Of a stretch of 64,000 bases of DNA, positions 13,191 to 24,033 are shown piece by piece. Below the pieces are notes generated by a model. It saw only the letters and a list, made by a program, of their open reading frames with translations. It was not told where the DNA came from and did no database searches. This stretch comes from Rhyacichthys aspro. Taxonomy: Eukaryota > Chordata > Actinopteri > Gobiiformes > Rhyacichthyidae. The DNA is taken from NCBI GenBank assembly GCA_036850595.1, contig CM072161.1, positions 4,764,801-4,828,800 of the forward strand. Reading direction: 5' to 3'. A program made the position numbers and the translations under genes. The first letter of the stretch is position 1; each line of letters opens with the position of its first letter.

Positions 13191-13740
13191 TCAGCACAGC
13201 CTTAGTGACAGCGCTCTGCTCTGAGGAGTGTGTGACGTGACGGCCACCTGTGCGAGAGGCTGCCAGCACGAACCGTGGCCCAACGTGAACTCGGCTGATT
13301 TAAAGAAGAGCTGGCATGTGTATCAAAAGTCTGTCCGCCGACACTCCCACTAGCTCATCCAGCCAATCTAAAGCTATCTACCTATTCGGCTCCGTCAAAG
13401 TCACCTATGAGAGATAGAGAAGTGATGAAAGGGGAGGCGACCGGCGCGCTGCAAGATGTCACATCCCAACCTCTGGCACTGGAAACTTGTGTCATCTCTG
13501 CACTTGACAGATCCTGTGGGCAGCCTCTGGTGATCTACTCTATAAATAGAGACAGAAATAGGCTTTAACTCATTGTTTTGTGTGTGATCAAGTCGATAAA
13601 GCCGCACGCTGGGAGACGATAGGAGTGCATGTCAGGTGACAAGGCGAGGTACACGCTCCCGCTGATCTTTAAGGATATTTCTCGGCAGTGCACGGGACAG
13701 GAGGCACGAAAAAATGAGCAGCAGAAAGGTCACAACAAAA
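13191..13740. promoter_or_regulatory. CpG-bearing block preceding the duplicated element
   Basis: CpG-rich relative to its surroundings (13225-13340 and 13435-13690). It contains short frames on both strands with no family resemblance. It lies immediately before the first copy of the duplicated element at 13741 and may be part of the same regulatory domain. Inference from composition. Confidence 0.3.
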
Positions 13741-14046
13741 GTGGGCTAAAAATAGAGTGTGATAGAAAAAGGGTGAAGGAGAGATGTAGAGAGTGTGTAT
13801 GGCCTGCTGGAAGGACGCAAGAGCCTCATTCCCTTTTCATCCCCACTGGGCAGGATTCTTATGTTAGTCATTCAGCCCGTCTTTGACAATTAGGAAATCT
13901 ATTCATTTTAATCAAAGGCTTGTTTTCAGAATGGAGAAATGTCTTAGTGTGAAAAAAGCATTTTAATTGTATGATGTAGGCACTGGGAATTGAATTACCT
14001 TCACTTTCAAGGTCAGAAGACCTGGCAGCTGGAAAAATGATAATAG
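13741..14046. repeat. duplicated noncoding element, copy A
   Basis: This roughly 305-bp segment recurs about 970 bp downstream (14713-15008). An 86-base core (13824-13909) aligns without gaps to 14792-14877 with 78 identities by my count. It includes the shared word TGACAATTAGGAAATCTATT. Further along, both copies keep GCATTTTAATTG and the extended nuclear-receptor half-site TCAAGGTCA (14007-14015 here; NR5A/ERR type). It is not a known transposon and has no terminal inverted repeats or coding frame. It looks like a regulatory element that was tandemly duplicated and kept. Confidence 0.85.
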
Positions 14047-14712
14047 TGTCCCACATCATTAGCATCGCTAGCTAGCAAGTAATATGATGTGACTTGCAGG
14101 ATTTGATTTAGAAGCAGTGCTTTAAATCACAGGTGCTTCTAACTTGTTTTTGGGTTGTGCAACCTTTAAGGCAAAATAGTAATTAGCCAAACTGTGCATG
14201 TAACATAATGTGATAATGGAAAACCCAAGCTAACTGTGACTTTATACTTTATACTGAATTTTGACCTTTTCATAATGACCAAAGTACGTTTTGCTTGGGT
14301 CCCTCTCCCAAAAGCAAATATCATTTTACATTATTTCACATTACAGCGTTTTAGCACTAAGTGTTCTCAACTTTAAAGCTTCCACTTGTCATCATCTTTT
14401 TGTTTTGAGATGATGCCTAACACTGCATTAATCTGTCCACGCCAATAAATGTCTGATTCTCATTACGATGAACTGTTAACTGCCACCTAGTGGAGTTTTT
14501 AAAACTGTGTTGTGAAATGGCACAAAAATATTACTTTATAAAAATATCTGTTTGTATGTGGGGTTTGTCTTCCTAGTTTTGCATCTTCACAGGTACACTG
14601 TGAGTTAATATGGGTGGCATTTTAACTTTTATACAACTAAACCACAAAAGTTTGACGTATCATGTCTCGATCATATCAGTCTCGACATAATACTCTATAA
14701 ACAATGCAAACA
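14047..14712. other. spacer between the two element copies
   Basis: AT-rich unique sequence separating copies A and B. It contains the exact CTCF-consensus site at 14480-14493 and no coding frame. Confidence 0.6.
14480..14493 (-). promoter_or_regulatory. CTCF-like site (exact core match)
   Basis: The minus strand reads CCACTAGGTGGCAG, an exact match to the CTCF core CCASYAGRKGGCRS. It lies between the two copies of the duplicated element and about 5.6 kb inside the putative first intron. It points left in window coordinates. Binding is inferred from motif only. Confidence 0.5.
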
Positions 14713-15008
14713 GTGGACTAAAAATAGAATGTAATAGTGAAAGGATGAGGAAAAGCTGGGGAGTGTATGCCTGACCCAAAGGACACAAAAGCCTCATTCC
14801 CTTCCTATGCCCACTGGGCATGATTCCTATGTTAGTCATTCAGCCCATCTCTGACAATTAGGAAATCTATTCATTTTCATTATATTTTCAGAATGAACGA
14901 TGTCTGTGTGTAAAAAGCATTTTAATTGCATGAAATCTTCCCAGGGAGTGAAATTACCTTCATTTTCAAGGTCAGGGGAGCAGGCAGTTGTAGGATGATA
15001 ATCGCATT
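14713..15008. repeat. duplicated noncoding element, copy B
   Basis: Second, same-orientation copy of 13741-14046. The ungapped core is 14792-14877. The TCAAGGTCA half-site is retained at 14966-14974 and the TTTTAATTG word near 14920-14930. Small indels are scattered between the conserved words, and the words themselves are intact, the pattern expected if both copies are constrained. Confidence 0.85.
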
Positions 15009-15010
15009 CA

Positions 15011-18000
15011 GCACAGCATGTCTTGGAAGTCTTTATACCTAGGTGGTGAGGTGAATTTACTCCAACTCAGCACTATGCAGAATGCAGACCACCCAAAATA
15101 TGTTGTTGCTTCATTAGTTTCAAAGCTTTGTGGCTCAGCGCTCTGAGAGAAGGAACTGTTTGCATTAAAGAAAAAAAAATAATTGTGGCTCGGTGCGATT
15201 TATTCAGCTGGGTTTAATTTGTGGAAGAGAGGTTTATGGCTGCGGAGCGAAGGAGGCAGTGCCATGAGGTAGAACATGCTGTTTTAGCCATGGCCTGTCG
15301 AACTTGTTCTCGTAATGCGGCTAATGAAAGCGGCTGTCACTCCATGGACTACTGGACTAATCGTGATGTCATGGTCCGGTCTCTTGCAAACCAGTTCCCT
15401 AGCATATGTCATTAAATAAAAACACATGAAAATAGAAATGTGATGAAGACTTTTACACCCAAACCCTGATGAACACCCAAAACCTAGACATTCAAAGACA
15501 TACATGAGCCTGACGGACAAAAATGAGTCATGACACTTGTTGAACGTCAATAAAAAATCTCAATTAAACCTGATTCTATTTTCTTGGTTGATGTACTGCT
15601 GCGGTTGACCACCACCTCTTAGCTTTAAATCTGTCACAACTCCTTTTCCCAATTATTCCACTGTCTTCTTTCATTTGGCTGGAAACCAAAAAGTGCCCTC
15701 AGCGGTGCCCTGTGGAACGCCTTTTACACTGAATAGGATAAAATTGTATGGCTATATTCAAACTGCAGGAAAAAAGAGGCTCAAATGTATTTTTCTGTAA
15801 TCAGATTTGTTTGATGGTCCAGCCGTCAATGTCATGTCATGTCCAATATCTAATAACTGTCTTTAAAAATATTCTTCATTTGCTTTCTACTACTTTTACA
15901 TCTCTAGTGGTTGTTACCTGCCAAAATCCTTTTATCTTCACTTACTTTAAGTCCCAAGGTATTTTTCATTTTACTTTTTATTGTTTGGCTTTAGATAAAG
16001 AATAGCTAATATCCTATATAGCTATATACTCTGAAAAAAAGTCATTCAAAGCCACCTGTCTGCAGTTTAGTAATCATGATAATGTGAATTAGCCAGTTCA
16101 CATAAGATATCTGGCTCAAAAAAGAGAAAGAAAAAGGTAGCTATAGATAAAAAGATAGAGGAACCAATAGAGGAACTATGCCTTCAACAAGCAAAAAGGT
16201 CTTATGAGTCAAAGTGACACCTGAAAGCGACCATGAAAAAAATTATATTCCATGTGGTTTAAACTGTTCACACTGACAAGAACGTATCAAATATTATTGT
16301 GGATGCAGCTATACTCTCGTCCAGCATGGGATCAATTCAGAGGTCAAAGGTGGCAAAAATAAAGACAAACATGACAAGGACAAACCTGGAACAGGCGATA
16401 AAATACACATTGCTTACACACACTTTACATACAAAGCAGTGGGAACTATATTATCCATTGAGCAAAGTGTGTCTCAGATGAATGTATCTATCCTTATGTT
16501 GTGTACTATACCGTTACACTCTGTATTAGCCCCTGCATTTCTCTGTGGTGAAAACAGTACTGGAGCATCTGAAAGGCTTCTCTGAGCTTTGCGGGTCAAT
16601 AACAAGCATGAGCAATGGCATGACGAAATAATACCACAGACCTGAGCAAAGGGAAAAATGTTCGATTTTCTGGTGAAGGCACACACCTGCACTAACTCAT
16701 ACAACCAAGCGTTCAAAGAGACTGGAGGCCTTTCGTTTTCAAATAATGGCTTCCATGACTGTTGCATTAAATTTGACATGGAAATACCCCCCTCTGCATT
16801 GTGAAATCATGTTGAAAAGGGCTGCATTATTGTTTTTCTCTCATGCCTGATCAGCCAGTATGCATTTTCACTAGCCAAAATTTAGTGTTGAAAGTATTAA
16901 AAGGCAAAAGCTCATTGTTTATTAGCTTCAATGGTTAGCTTAAACTGGTTTTATTGCCTGTTTAATGTAAACTAACATGGAAAAAACCTCTGAGCTCAAG
17001 AAAACACAAAATGTATACAATGATCCACTACAGGTCATTATTAAATATTAAATGCTCCACTACCTGATTTTCTTTATGCCATCCCTGTCTCAGATTCCCC
17101 TCACTCCCAAAACGAGGAGCCGGACCAATTTTTCCTCCACAAAATACTAACACATTTCACCAAACTCAAGTTTAGCGCTGTTTAGTTTTAGCTGTGACAT
17201 CAGAGTCGGAACGGCAATTATCTCAGCCTCGTTGAACACAACTTGATTGCTTTGACAATATTTATCAGCATTTTACGTTGCCTCTCTTTTTTTTTGTGGA
17301 TGCTTTTCTTTTTTGGACTGTTTCACTGCGTTAAACGAGATATTCAGCGCTAAAAATACACTTTATCAGCAGCTGTTTCACTTCTTGGAGCATCATATGA
17401 CAAGCCAGTGCTGATCAATTGAAGCGCTACTTTTTCAAGCAAAGGTGTTCCGTTCCTGATCCTCATCTTTTAAAATCCCTTATAATAAACAGTAGATGGC
17501 ATCACAAAGCCTGTATTTTTTCCACAAATGATTGCTTTTACAATACAATATTTGGGGTTTAACCTTTTTTCCCAACTGGAAGAAAAAAAAAAATCAGGCA
17601 GTCCGTTTAAGCTCTGATAATCTGATTAGATAAGCAATATGTTGTCAAGCAAAGATAAAAAGTCCTGCATGTTTGACCAATTGGCGAGAACATCAAGTCT
17701 TGGATGTGACTATATTAGATTGTGAAGTCAATGCAGTAAAAATTGTAGCAACAATGGGCTTTTGATTAGCTAAAGCTGCTATAGTACTGGGCTATGTCAC
17801 ATATAATGATGAAGATTGCACTTGTCAGATGGCCTGCCTTGACTTACCTCAGCACTAGCTCAAACTGTTGCTAAAAGCCACAAAACAATTTATAAGGAGC
17901 AGCCCCAATGAGGAATGCAAGGTCACAAAGTTTCATTGATTCCGTATTTTGAGCTGAAAACGAATATCTGCTAGACATCACATTGGTGGGGAAATGGGAT
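15011..18000. other. noncoding DNA, nothing recognised
   Basis: Unique AT-rich sequence with short A runs (for example 15169-15180 and 17583-17592). Minus-strand frames at 15284-15550 and 16474-16779 lack family resemblance and splice context. No transposon ends were recognised. Confidence 0.6.
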
Positions 18001-18400
18001 AGACGCTAATGCAGGATTCATTTTGCCCAGCGCTGTGTCCTAGATGAGACACGGCACAGAAGAAGAGAAACACAAGAACGGTGAGGAAGAGAGGTTTTGT
18101 GCTGCCGCCAGAACAGCCATATCAGATGAAGGTCCGGGGAGAGACAACTGTTAAATATAGAAAAGGTGCCTTTGACAGCGCTCACGATGATTCGCTTGGA
18201 AGTGAAAGTGCGTTTTCTGGTTCAAAGTTAACAGCTTTACAAGTGTGTGCGAGACTTGTAGAAGTTGAGTCTGACATGCACCAATCCAACGTGGGCCGCT
18301 TTGCTGACGGTGCAGCTCCAGGTTATGCGTCAATGCCACACGACGGGCAAGGGTTAGTGGTGTGCTTTCAAGCTAAAAGACACTGTCCATTAATTCCACA
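18001..18400. promoter_or_regulatory. candidate regulatory / conserved noncoding block
   Basis: Balanced composition with CpGs throughout. It is spanned by a 124-codon plus-strand frame (18081-18455) with no recognisable domain, start context or splice sites. Position about 2 kb downstream of the minus-strand candidate first exon would suit an intronic enhancer. Low confidence; a small unannotated exon cannot be excluded. Confidence 0.25.
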
Positions 18401-19920
18401 AGGGACACAGAAGCTTAGGATACTGATGGTGCCTTTAATCATGTTGCTTAAATGAAGTCTTACGGGTGAGATATAAACAACATCTGTGCGCTTTTACACA
18501 CGTCTCTGACTAGTAAATCAGAATAAAAGATGTGTCCTTGAAGCCAAATGATACCTTCGAGTGAATGAGCCATTCCTTTTCAAATGTCACGCAACTCAAT
18601 GTCAGCAGTAGAGGCTTCAGCTGGAATAATGCGAGCAATGCACTCAAGAGTGAAAGCAATTGAAATACTACAACCTCATATTTCTGCAAATACAAAAGCC
18701 TAGTAGTAAAATAGTAGCTGTGCAAATGTATTTGATGGTTTTGACAAGTCACAATACTATAACGAAGCTCTAACCAATTTTCAGCAGGAACTTCTATATC
18801 TATTGGGTTTCATAAAAGCTGAGAATTTAAATATGTACTAGAACCAAGCAAACCTTTGCAACTCTGTTTGGTAGCACTTCACATTAGCTAACAAATACCA
18901 TGCTAATATGGTAGTTCCCAAAATGGCCTATTAGCCAAACCCACAATTAAACACATATATATCTAAACTAGCAGTGTATATTTCAATATTCCTTCCGTCG
19001 CTCTAGTGACATGTAGCTTACCATTTATTTCTACAATTCTTTGCATAATTGAACTTATATAGCTTATTGTGCACATCCAAAGTATATTACATCCATTTAA
19101 ATCCATATCCACTAACGTAGATTTTTCTTTAGCAATGGTTTACTTTTATAGGCCGTTGTTTACTGTATATAAACAAACATATCCATAGTTAGTGGACTTA
19201 TCATGGACTTTATCATCAGCACTTGCTACTTATTGCACATTTTCTTTGCTAAACTCAATTTTGTTGAATTGTATTTTTAGCTACGTGCGTAAAGTTCAAT
19301 ATAACCTAATTTACTACACTGCTAATTTATTACAAGTTCAGAAAAAGGCCAAATTTCTCCATTAACTTTATTTTTGTTCTGTAAAAAACGCAGATTAATA
19401 TCTTAAAAGTGATAAGGCAACAGGCACTACTTTTTTGTCATGTTCTAAAGGTCAGTGTAATACTAAAAGGTTAAGTTCCGTGTCAGCGCATTGATACGTA
19501 TTTGGCTAACACTGTAACATACAACATCGTGTATTCTTTATTATTTATGCAGTTAAAAAGCTTACTGATAACTCCTTTTTCCCCTTTTATGACAAAATTT
19601 ACTTTCTATCTCTAACTAAAGCTAAAAAAAAATTCCCCTTTATCAGAATATTAGCATGTAGAAGAAGACCTGAGACGAATGCAAAGTGATGCTAATGAGT
19701 TTCTAAATTGCTCAATCAGCTAAACTCGGAACACCGTAGCTACAGTTTAATGGCCTTGCTAGGTAGCCTAAAGGTAACGTTTGAATGGTGTTTAGCTTTC
19801 TTTAAAGTTTATATAATGCAGCTTTGCTCTCTATTAACCAAATATTTAAATGTTCCGAGTTGCATGAAGTGCTACCGAGTCATTTCCAAGGCTAGTTTTG
19901 GACCGTAAAGCAGCACACTT
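18401..19920. other. noncoding DNA, proximal part of putative intron 1
   Basis: AT-rich, with no genes or recognised repeats. On the minus-strand gene model this is the beginning of the first intron, running away from the donor at 20051. Confidence 0.55.
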
Positions 19921-20051
19921 TAGCCCAACTTCACTCGTGTCTCTCCGCGCATTACATCCAAACCTGGCTTAGCGCGATAAACGTCCAGCAAAAACAAGCA
20001 TCTTCAGCAGAAAAAAGCGCCCAGAATCAAGCAAGAGCATATTAAACTTAC

Positions 20052-20094
20052 CCAAGAAGAGAGGGATGAGAGGAGATGAGGCAGGAGACATCAT
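20052..20094 (-). CDS. candidate first coding exon (start of a signal peptide) of a minus-strand gene
   Basis: Two tandem ATG codons (20092-20094 and 20089-20091) open the peptide MMSPASSPLIPLFL, followed by G and then the donor GTAAGT on the minus strand (20046-20051). The exon therefore ends in phase 1, after 14 residues plus one base of codon 15. The short hydrophobic stretch suits the N-terminal half of a signal peptide split by an intron. The frame stays open upstream to an ATG at 20271, so a longer N-terminus or an untranslated first exon are alternatives. From memory, NCAM1 starts with a similar 14-residue piece ending F-L before a glycine, and Ig-superfamily adhesion genes commonly have phase-1 signal-peptide exons. 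That resemblance is weak and no second exon was found in the 20 kb downstream, which would require a very long first intron. Gene identity is left open. Confidence 0.4.
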
Positions 20095-20354
20095 CCCGGC
20101 ATCCAGCGAGGGGCAAATCCCAGCAGTCGGTCTCAGAAAGAAAGGGTGCGCGTAGCGGACTGGACTTTTACAGTAACTACAGTGTGACCTGACGGAAGAG
20201 GAGGATGAAGAGGAGGAGTGTGGAAGAAGAAGAGAAGTACCGCATGTCTCCGCGTCACCATCTCCGTCCATTCAAGCGCAGCGCAGGCAACATCTCCGCA
20301 TGGGATCTGAGCGCAGTGAGGCAGCGGTGTACGGTCACAGCGGTGTCCGGCGAA

Positions 20355-20430
20355 CAGCAGCAGCAGAGACAGCAGCAGCAGCAGCAGCTTCTCCTTGAGC
20401 TCACCCTCACTCACTCACTCACTCACTCAG
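20355..20430. repeat. CAG and CTCA microsatellites
   Basis: An interrupted CAG tract at 20355-20389 and a CTCA tetranucleotide tract at about 20406-20430, both within the CpG island. On the minus strand the CAG tract reads as CTG and creates a spurious poly-leucine frame. Confidence 0.9.
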
Positions 20431-20918
20431 TCCCAGCCTCAGTGCGGGGTGTTTCCCTGGTGATGCGTCCCGATCACGGTCCTGTCCTGGTCCTGCCCAC
20501 TCCTTACTGCCCCGTCCGTGCCTCAGTGCGTGGAGACCGGAGAGGAGGTGCGTCAAAGGTGCGCGGCCAGCAGAGAGGGACCTCTACAGTTGTACTGGGC
20601 GTATACCTTCACTGTAGCAACGTGGGATAGGCTACTACTGCGTCCCGGCTCAGGCATCCTCCTACGGGACACACGTGCCCCCTCGCTACAGTTTCTTTTT
20701 TTACCACGCACAGACGTTCAGTAGACCATTACTGTATTACAGTTAATAGCATATGAAACAGCACCCTGTACTGATTTTTAATGTCAGCTGCGTTTTATCA
20801 GATTTAATAAGGTATATGCCCTTTAGGCTCACATACCTTGGTGAAAAAACAACTAATGAAAGCATAATATATAAAACAGTACAATAGCAATGGCACTGCA
20901 ATATCTGTGCCCTGTAGC

Positions 20919-21510
20919 AGTGTTGATTTTGACAGCAAATTTTAATTTAGTTTTAGTCATAATTCAGTCATCTGTTCCTTATTAGTTTTAATCTAGTTTT
21001 AGTCAAGTAAATATAAGAATTTAGTCAATTATATCTACAATAGATTTAGTCAACTGCAATATGAACAGTAAAGCATTTTCAATGTTTGCTTGGTTTTTGT
21101 TTTTTTGTTTCTGAAGTAATAAAACCTGAAAAACCTGAATGAAATTAAACTACTAACCTGTTTCGACCTGGTTTTGAGGTCTGACTGAGCAATACACACC
21201 GATTTCACTCAAATCAAACACAAATTGTTTGATATGTGAACATTATTTGCATGTGACATCACTTCAGCGACGCTCAAAAGTGCGAATTCGGACTTGGATC
21301 TAATCTCAACTTGTCCCATCTCCTCTTCCTTTTGACTGGATTTCTTCTCTCTCTCTCTCTCTCTTTCTCTCTATTCATTCATACATTTAGTCAAAGTTTT
21401 TGTTCCCATTAATACTTTTTTATATAGTTTTCGTTTTGTTTTCAGCCGCAAAAATATGTTGTTAATGAACTAAAACAAAAATGATTTCGTCAACAAAATT
21501 AAACCGAACA
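20919..21510. mobile_element. degenerate interspersed DNA-transposon-like repeat
   Basis: Begins CAGTGTTGATTTTGAC and ends near TTTCGTCAACAAAATTAAAC. Between lie many TTTAGTCA / TTTTAGTCAA words (20950-21060 and 21390). From memory this arrangement is common in fish genomes as a non-autonomous element with loosely matching ends. A CT microsatellite (21345-21372) sits inside. The termini match only loosely, so the boundaries and the superfamily are uncertain. Confidence 0.5.
21345..21372. repeat. CT microsatellite
   Basis: CT dinucleotide run with one T interruption, inside the degenerate repeat at 20919-21510. Confidence 0.9.
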
Positions 21511-21789
21511 GGTCTTGTAATTTTATGTTTAAAGATTGTTATTTTGATATGACAATACAGTTCAGAATGTACATGAGCGCAATACAACTAACTGAACTGT
21601 CAGTGATAATGTAAAATTATATTTTAGAGTTGTATAGAAAGATAGTACTTTCTACCACTGCAAGGAAGAGTTGTACAATATTGTCAAGATGCCTATAAAA
21701 CTTGAATCATGACCAGATGCTATCATTGTCAAACTGTATCTGAATACATCTATATATTTCTAGACTATGTATAAAGTGCATATTAGTAA

Positions 21790-21855
21790 TGTAATACTCA
21801 AGTCCGGTCTTAAGACCACTTTTAAAGGTCTTGGCCTTGTCACGGTCTGTATGTA
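21790..21855. repeat. fragment of a dispersed fish repeat
   Basis: Words such as CTCAAGTCCGGTCTTAAGACC and GGTCTTGGCCTTGTCACGG follow the reiterated GGTCTTG/CTCAAGTC pattern of a common fish repeat I recognise from memory. No coding content. Assignment to a class is not possible from this fragment. Confidence 0.4.
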
Positions 21856-22035
21856 TTCATTTTTATTGTATAAGTTGACTGATATAAACATTCATTCAAT
21901 CAAATAACACTCTGCTTTAGGCCTCTTAGCAGTACCATGTTGCCATTTTATATCACCCAACCAACACATGAAGTATAGAAAGTATAAATCAAATTTCTCT
22001 GCATCTTGAAGAATTTATAGGGGTTGACAGTATAG

Positions 22036-22110
22036 CACAAGGGTGTCAAACTCATTTTAATTAAAGGGCCAGCCCAGTTTGATCTTGAGAGGGAATGAAT
22101 AACATACAAT
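22036..22110. mobile_element. terminal fragment of a probable hAT-type element
   Basis: AAGGGTGTCAAACTCATTTT followed by an AATT-rich stretch and GGGCCAGCCCAGTTTGATCT resembles the end of a hAT-like non-autonomous element widespread in vertebrates. Only one end is seen, so it is a truncated copy. Confidence 0.45.
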
Positions 22111-22431
22111 AAATCTATACATGACGACAAGTATTATTTCCCTTTGTTTTAGTGTAAAGAAGTTTAATTAACATTACAATGTCAGTGCTCTCAACTGAAA
22201 AAAGCTAATGTTGGGAAACGCTTGTTTCTTTTGACGCACATGATTTCTACAGCCTTCAGCATGCATGTTTTCACAAACTCACCCTCACAATACACTTTAT
22301 TGCTACTGCTATTTTGCTAGCAGTGAGGTTGGTAACTTTAACTGCTGCATCACTTACCTCTCGGTAACAGTAAAAAAAAAAAAAAACAGCGAACAATTCA
22401 TTTATCTTCTGTCTTCTAAGTTGTCCTTCCA

Positions 22432-22526
22432 CAGCATTGTATTTTTCACCATGATGAGTGGTGAAAAATACAATGCTGAAGATTAATACAATGCTGAAGA
22501 TTACAAATACAATTCAGCTGAAGATT
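22432..22526. repeat. 20-bp perfect hairpin merging into an 18-bp tandem repeat
   Basis: Positions 22432-22451 pair perfectly with 22459-22478 around a 7-base loop. The right arm overlaps a perfect 18-base tandem repeat AATACAATGCTGAAGATT (22467-22484 and 22485-22502), followed by a third, imperfect copy (22506-22526). The inverted left arm is thus an inverted copy of part of the repeat, as produced by replication template switching. The stem is too short and perfect for a typical vertebrate pre-miRNA. Confidence 0.9.
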
Positions 22527-22677
22527 GCATACCTTGAGCACTGAAACTTGCTGCATACACACCAAACACACAGATTTCCAATTCACCTATGTGCAAGAAA
22601 AAATGATACAGGAAAAGTATGAAACAAGTCACTTTTGAATCATTTTGAGTTTTATTTTGTTTCTGTGACAACTCATG

Positions 22678-22691
22678 ACTCCATCTAGTGG
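22678..22691 (-). promoter_or_regulatory. near-match CTCF-like site
   Basis: The minus strand reads CCACTAGATGGAGT, matching the CTCF core CCASYAGRKGGC except for A in place of C at position 12. It lies about 2.3 kb upstream of the CpG-island promoter on the gene model. Weak evidence. Confidence 0.25.
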
Positions 22692-24030
22692 CAGAAATAT
22701 GCATGAGACACCAATTTTATTTTACTATAGCATACAATTATAAAAAATTATAAAAGTTATCCATCAAGGTATAAGTAAACCAATAAGTAAATGTAAGTTG
22801 CTTAAAATAAGTGTAATGGAAGTCTTGCTAATCATTGTTTACAGTTCAGCAGGTTAAGTAAATATACCATAGTCAATCTTCCACAAACTGAATGGTCTAA
22901 AGACACCCACCTAACAAGAAGCATGCTGCACAAAATCACTGAGATAAAGACAAAAAAGGGCAAATGCTAATTCAATACCTTTTATAGTTTTGTCATATGT
23001 AATCCCATTACCTAGTGCATGACACCCCAACACTTAAAACCATTAATGGAATCTGAACGATCCACAAGAATGTTTTGAAATGTAATCCATAAAATACATA
23101 ATGAGTACTTTTGTAAGGACGTATTGTATGGATTTTCCAACACCTTCTCTCATGGTCTCCAGATGAATTAATTACATATGACAGAAATGACAATTACAGG
23201 GAATGGGGAGTCATTAGTGAGGAACGGTAGAATTCTTTCACATACGAGACATAAAATGCTTAAAAACTACATTTGTCTTCACTATGTCAGAAAATAAACT
23301 ATTACTTTCTCTCCCAGGGCAGTTTGATTGGATAGGGAGCCCCAGGGCAAAATATGATCCCAGGCCCCAATTAACCCCCCTTAAGACGAAAGGTTGTCAA
23401 GCTCTGATAATAAAGTGGAACCTGCCTTCAGGGCCATACAACAGTCGATACCGCGCTTGTATAGGTAGCAGAGGTTGTTCCCAAACACACTTACAATTGA
23501 TTGATTTGCCATAAAAAACAATTGCCATATAGTGAAACTGGGGCTTTTTGGAGTCCCAAGGTAGTTGTCGGTTTTCCATGTATTTAGTCTTGAACAGTTC
23601 AAACCAAATAGGCTTCATCTTGTTGTACTACTCGGAGAGACGTGCCACTGTGTACATAAGCCCCGACACAGTTCTAGTCTTCAGAAGGCTTCATTTAAAA
23701 ATGCTGCAGTGCAAGGGATTCTGTTATTATGTAAACTGTAAAAAAAAAACCCAGCATCCTCAGTAAAAAAAAAAAAAATCCATAATGATGCTTTAAAGTT
23801 TCCCCCAAGATTAGAAAGTTGTATCTCTGGATGTGAAGTCATTAGTTCTTCTTGTGTGAAAATACTGAAAGTATAGTGTTCATAGTGCCCCTACTGGCCT
23901 CCCAGACAGTGTGCAGTGTTTTTTAACAACTAAGCATATCTGTGTGATTGCAGATAGTTCTGATTACGCTTCAGGTCAGCACTTTCGAATTTGGGATATT
24001 ATGTCAGACATGCATAAACACAAAGGGCAT
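22692..24030. other. noncoding DNA, nothing firm recognised
   Basis: AT-rich with a few GC-richer patches (23310-23480). Short frames overlap on both strands near 23284-23618 without features of exons. The sequence at 23886-23899 resembles a CTCF core lacking one G. Confidence 0.5.
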
Positions 24031-24033
24031 TTA

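Larger units (their letters stand above)
19925..20690 (-). promoter_or_regulatory. CpG island, likely promoter of a minus-strand gene
   Basis: This is the densest CpG region of the window (clearest at 20095-20660), abruptly different from AT-rich DNA on both sides. It contains CAG and CTCA microsatellites (20355-20430), as teleost 5' untranslated exons often do. No TATA box is evident. The strongest splice donor in the island is on the minus strand at 20046-20051, so transcription is inferred to run toward lower coordinates. Long frames on both strands here (20205-20630 plus; 20133-20414 minus) follow from GC-rich composition and the CAG tract. Bidirectional transcription cannot be excluded. 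Confidence 0.65.

Noticed and set aside
18081..18455. 124-codon plus-strand frame
   Set aside because: No domain, no splice context, and opposite in strand to the only supported gene. Kept only as a candidate regulatory block.
20133..20414. Minus-strand frame starting with a leucine-rich stretch that looks like a signal peptide
   Set aside because: It opens on GTG rather than ATG, and the leucines come from the CAG microsatellite read as CTG on the minus strand. The frame runs through the island without a splice signal of its own.
20205..20630. 141-codon plus-strand frame in the CpG island
   Set aside because: Stop codons are rare in GC-rich island DNA, the translation includes the CAG-encoded glutamine run, and no domain is seen.
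22432..22478. Hairpin as a microRNA precursor
   Set aside because: The stem is only 20 bp, perfectly paired and with a 7-base loop. Pre-miRNAs have longer, imperfect stems, and pairing does not extend beyond the arms.
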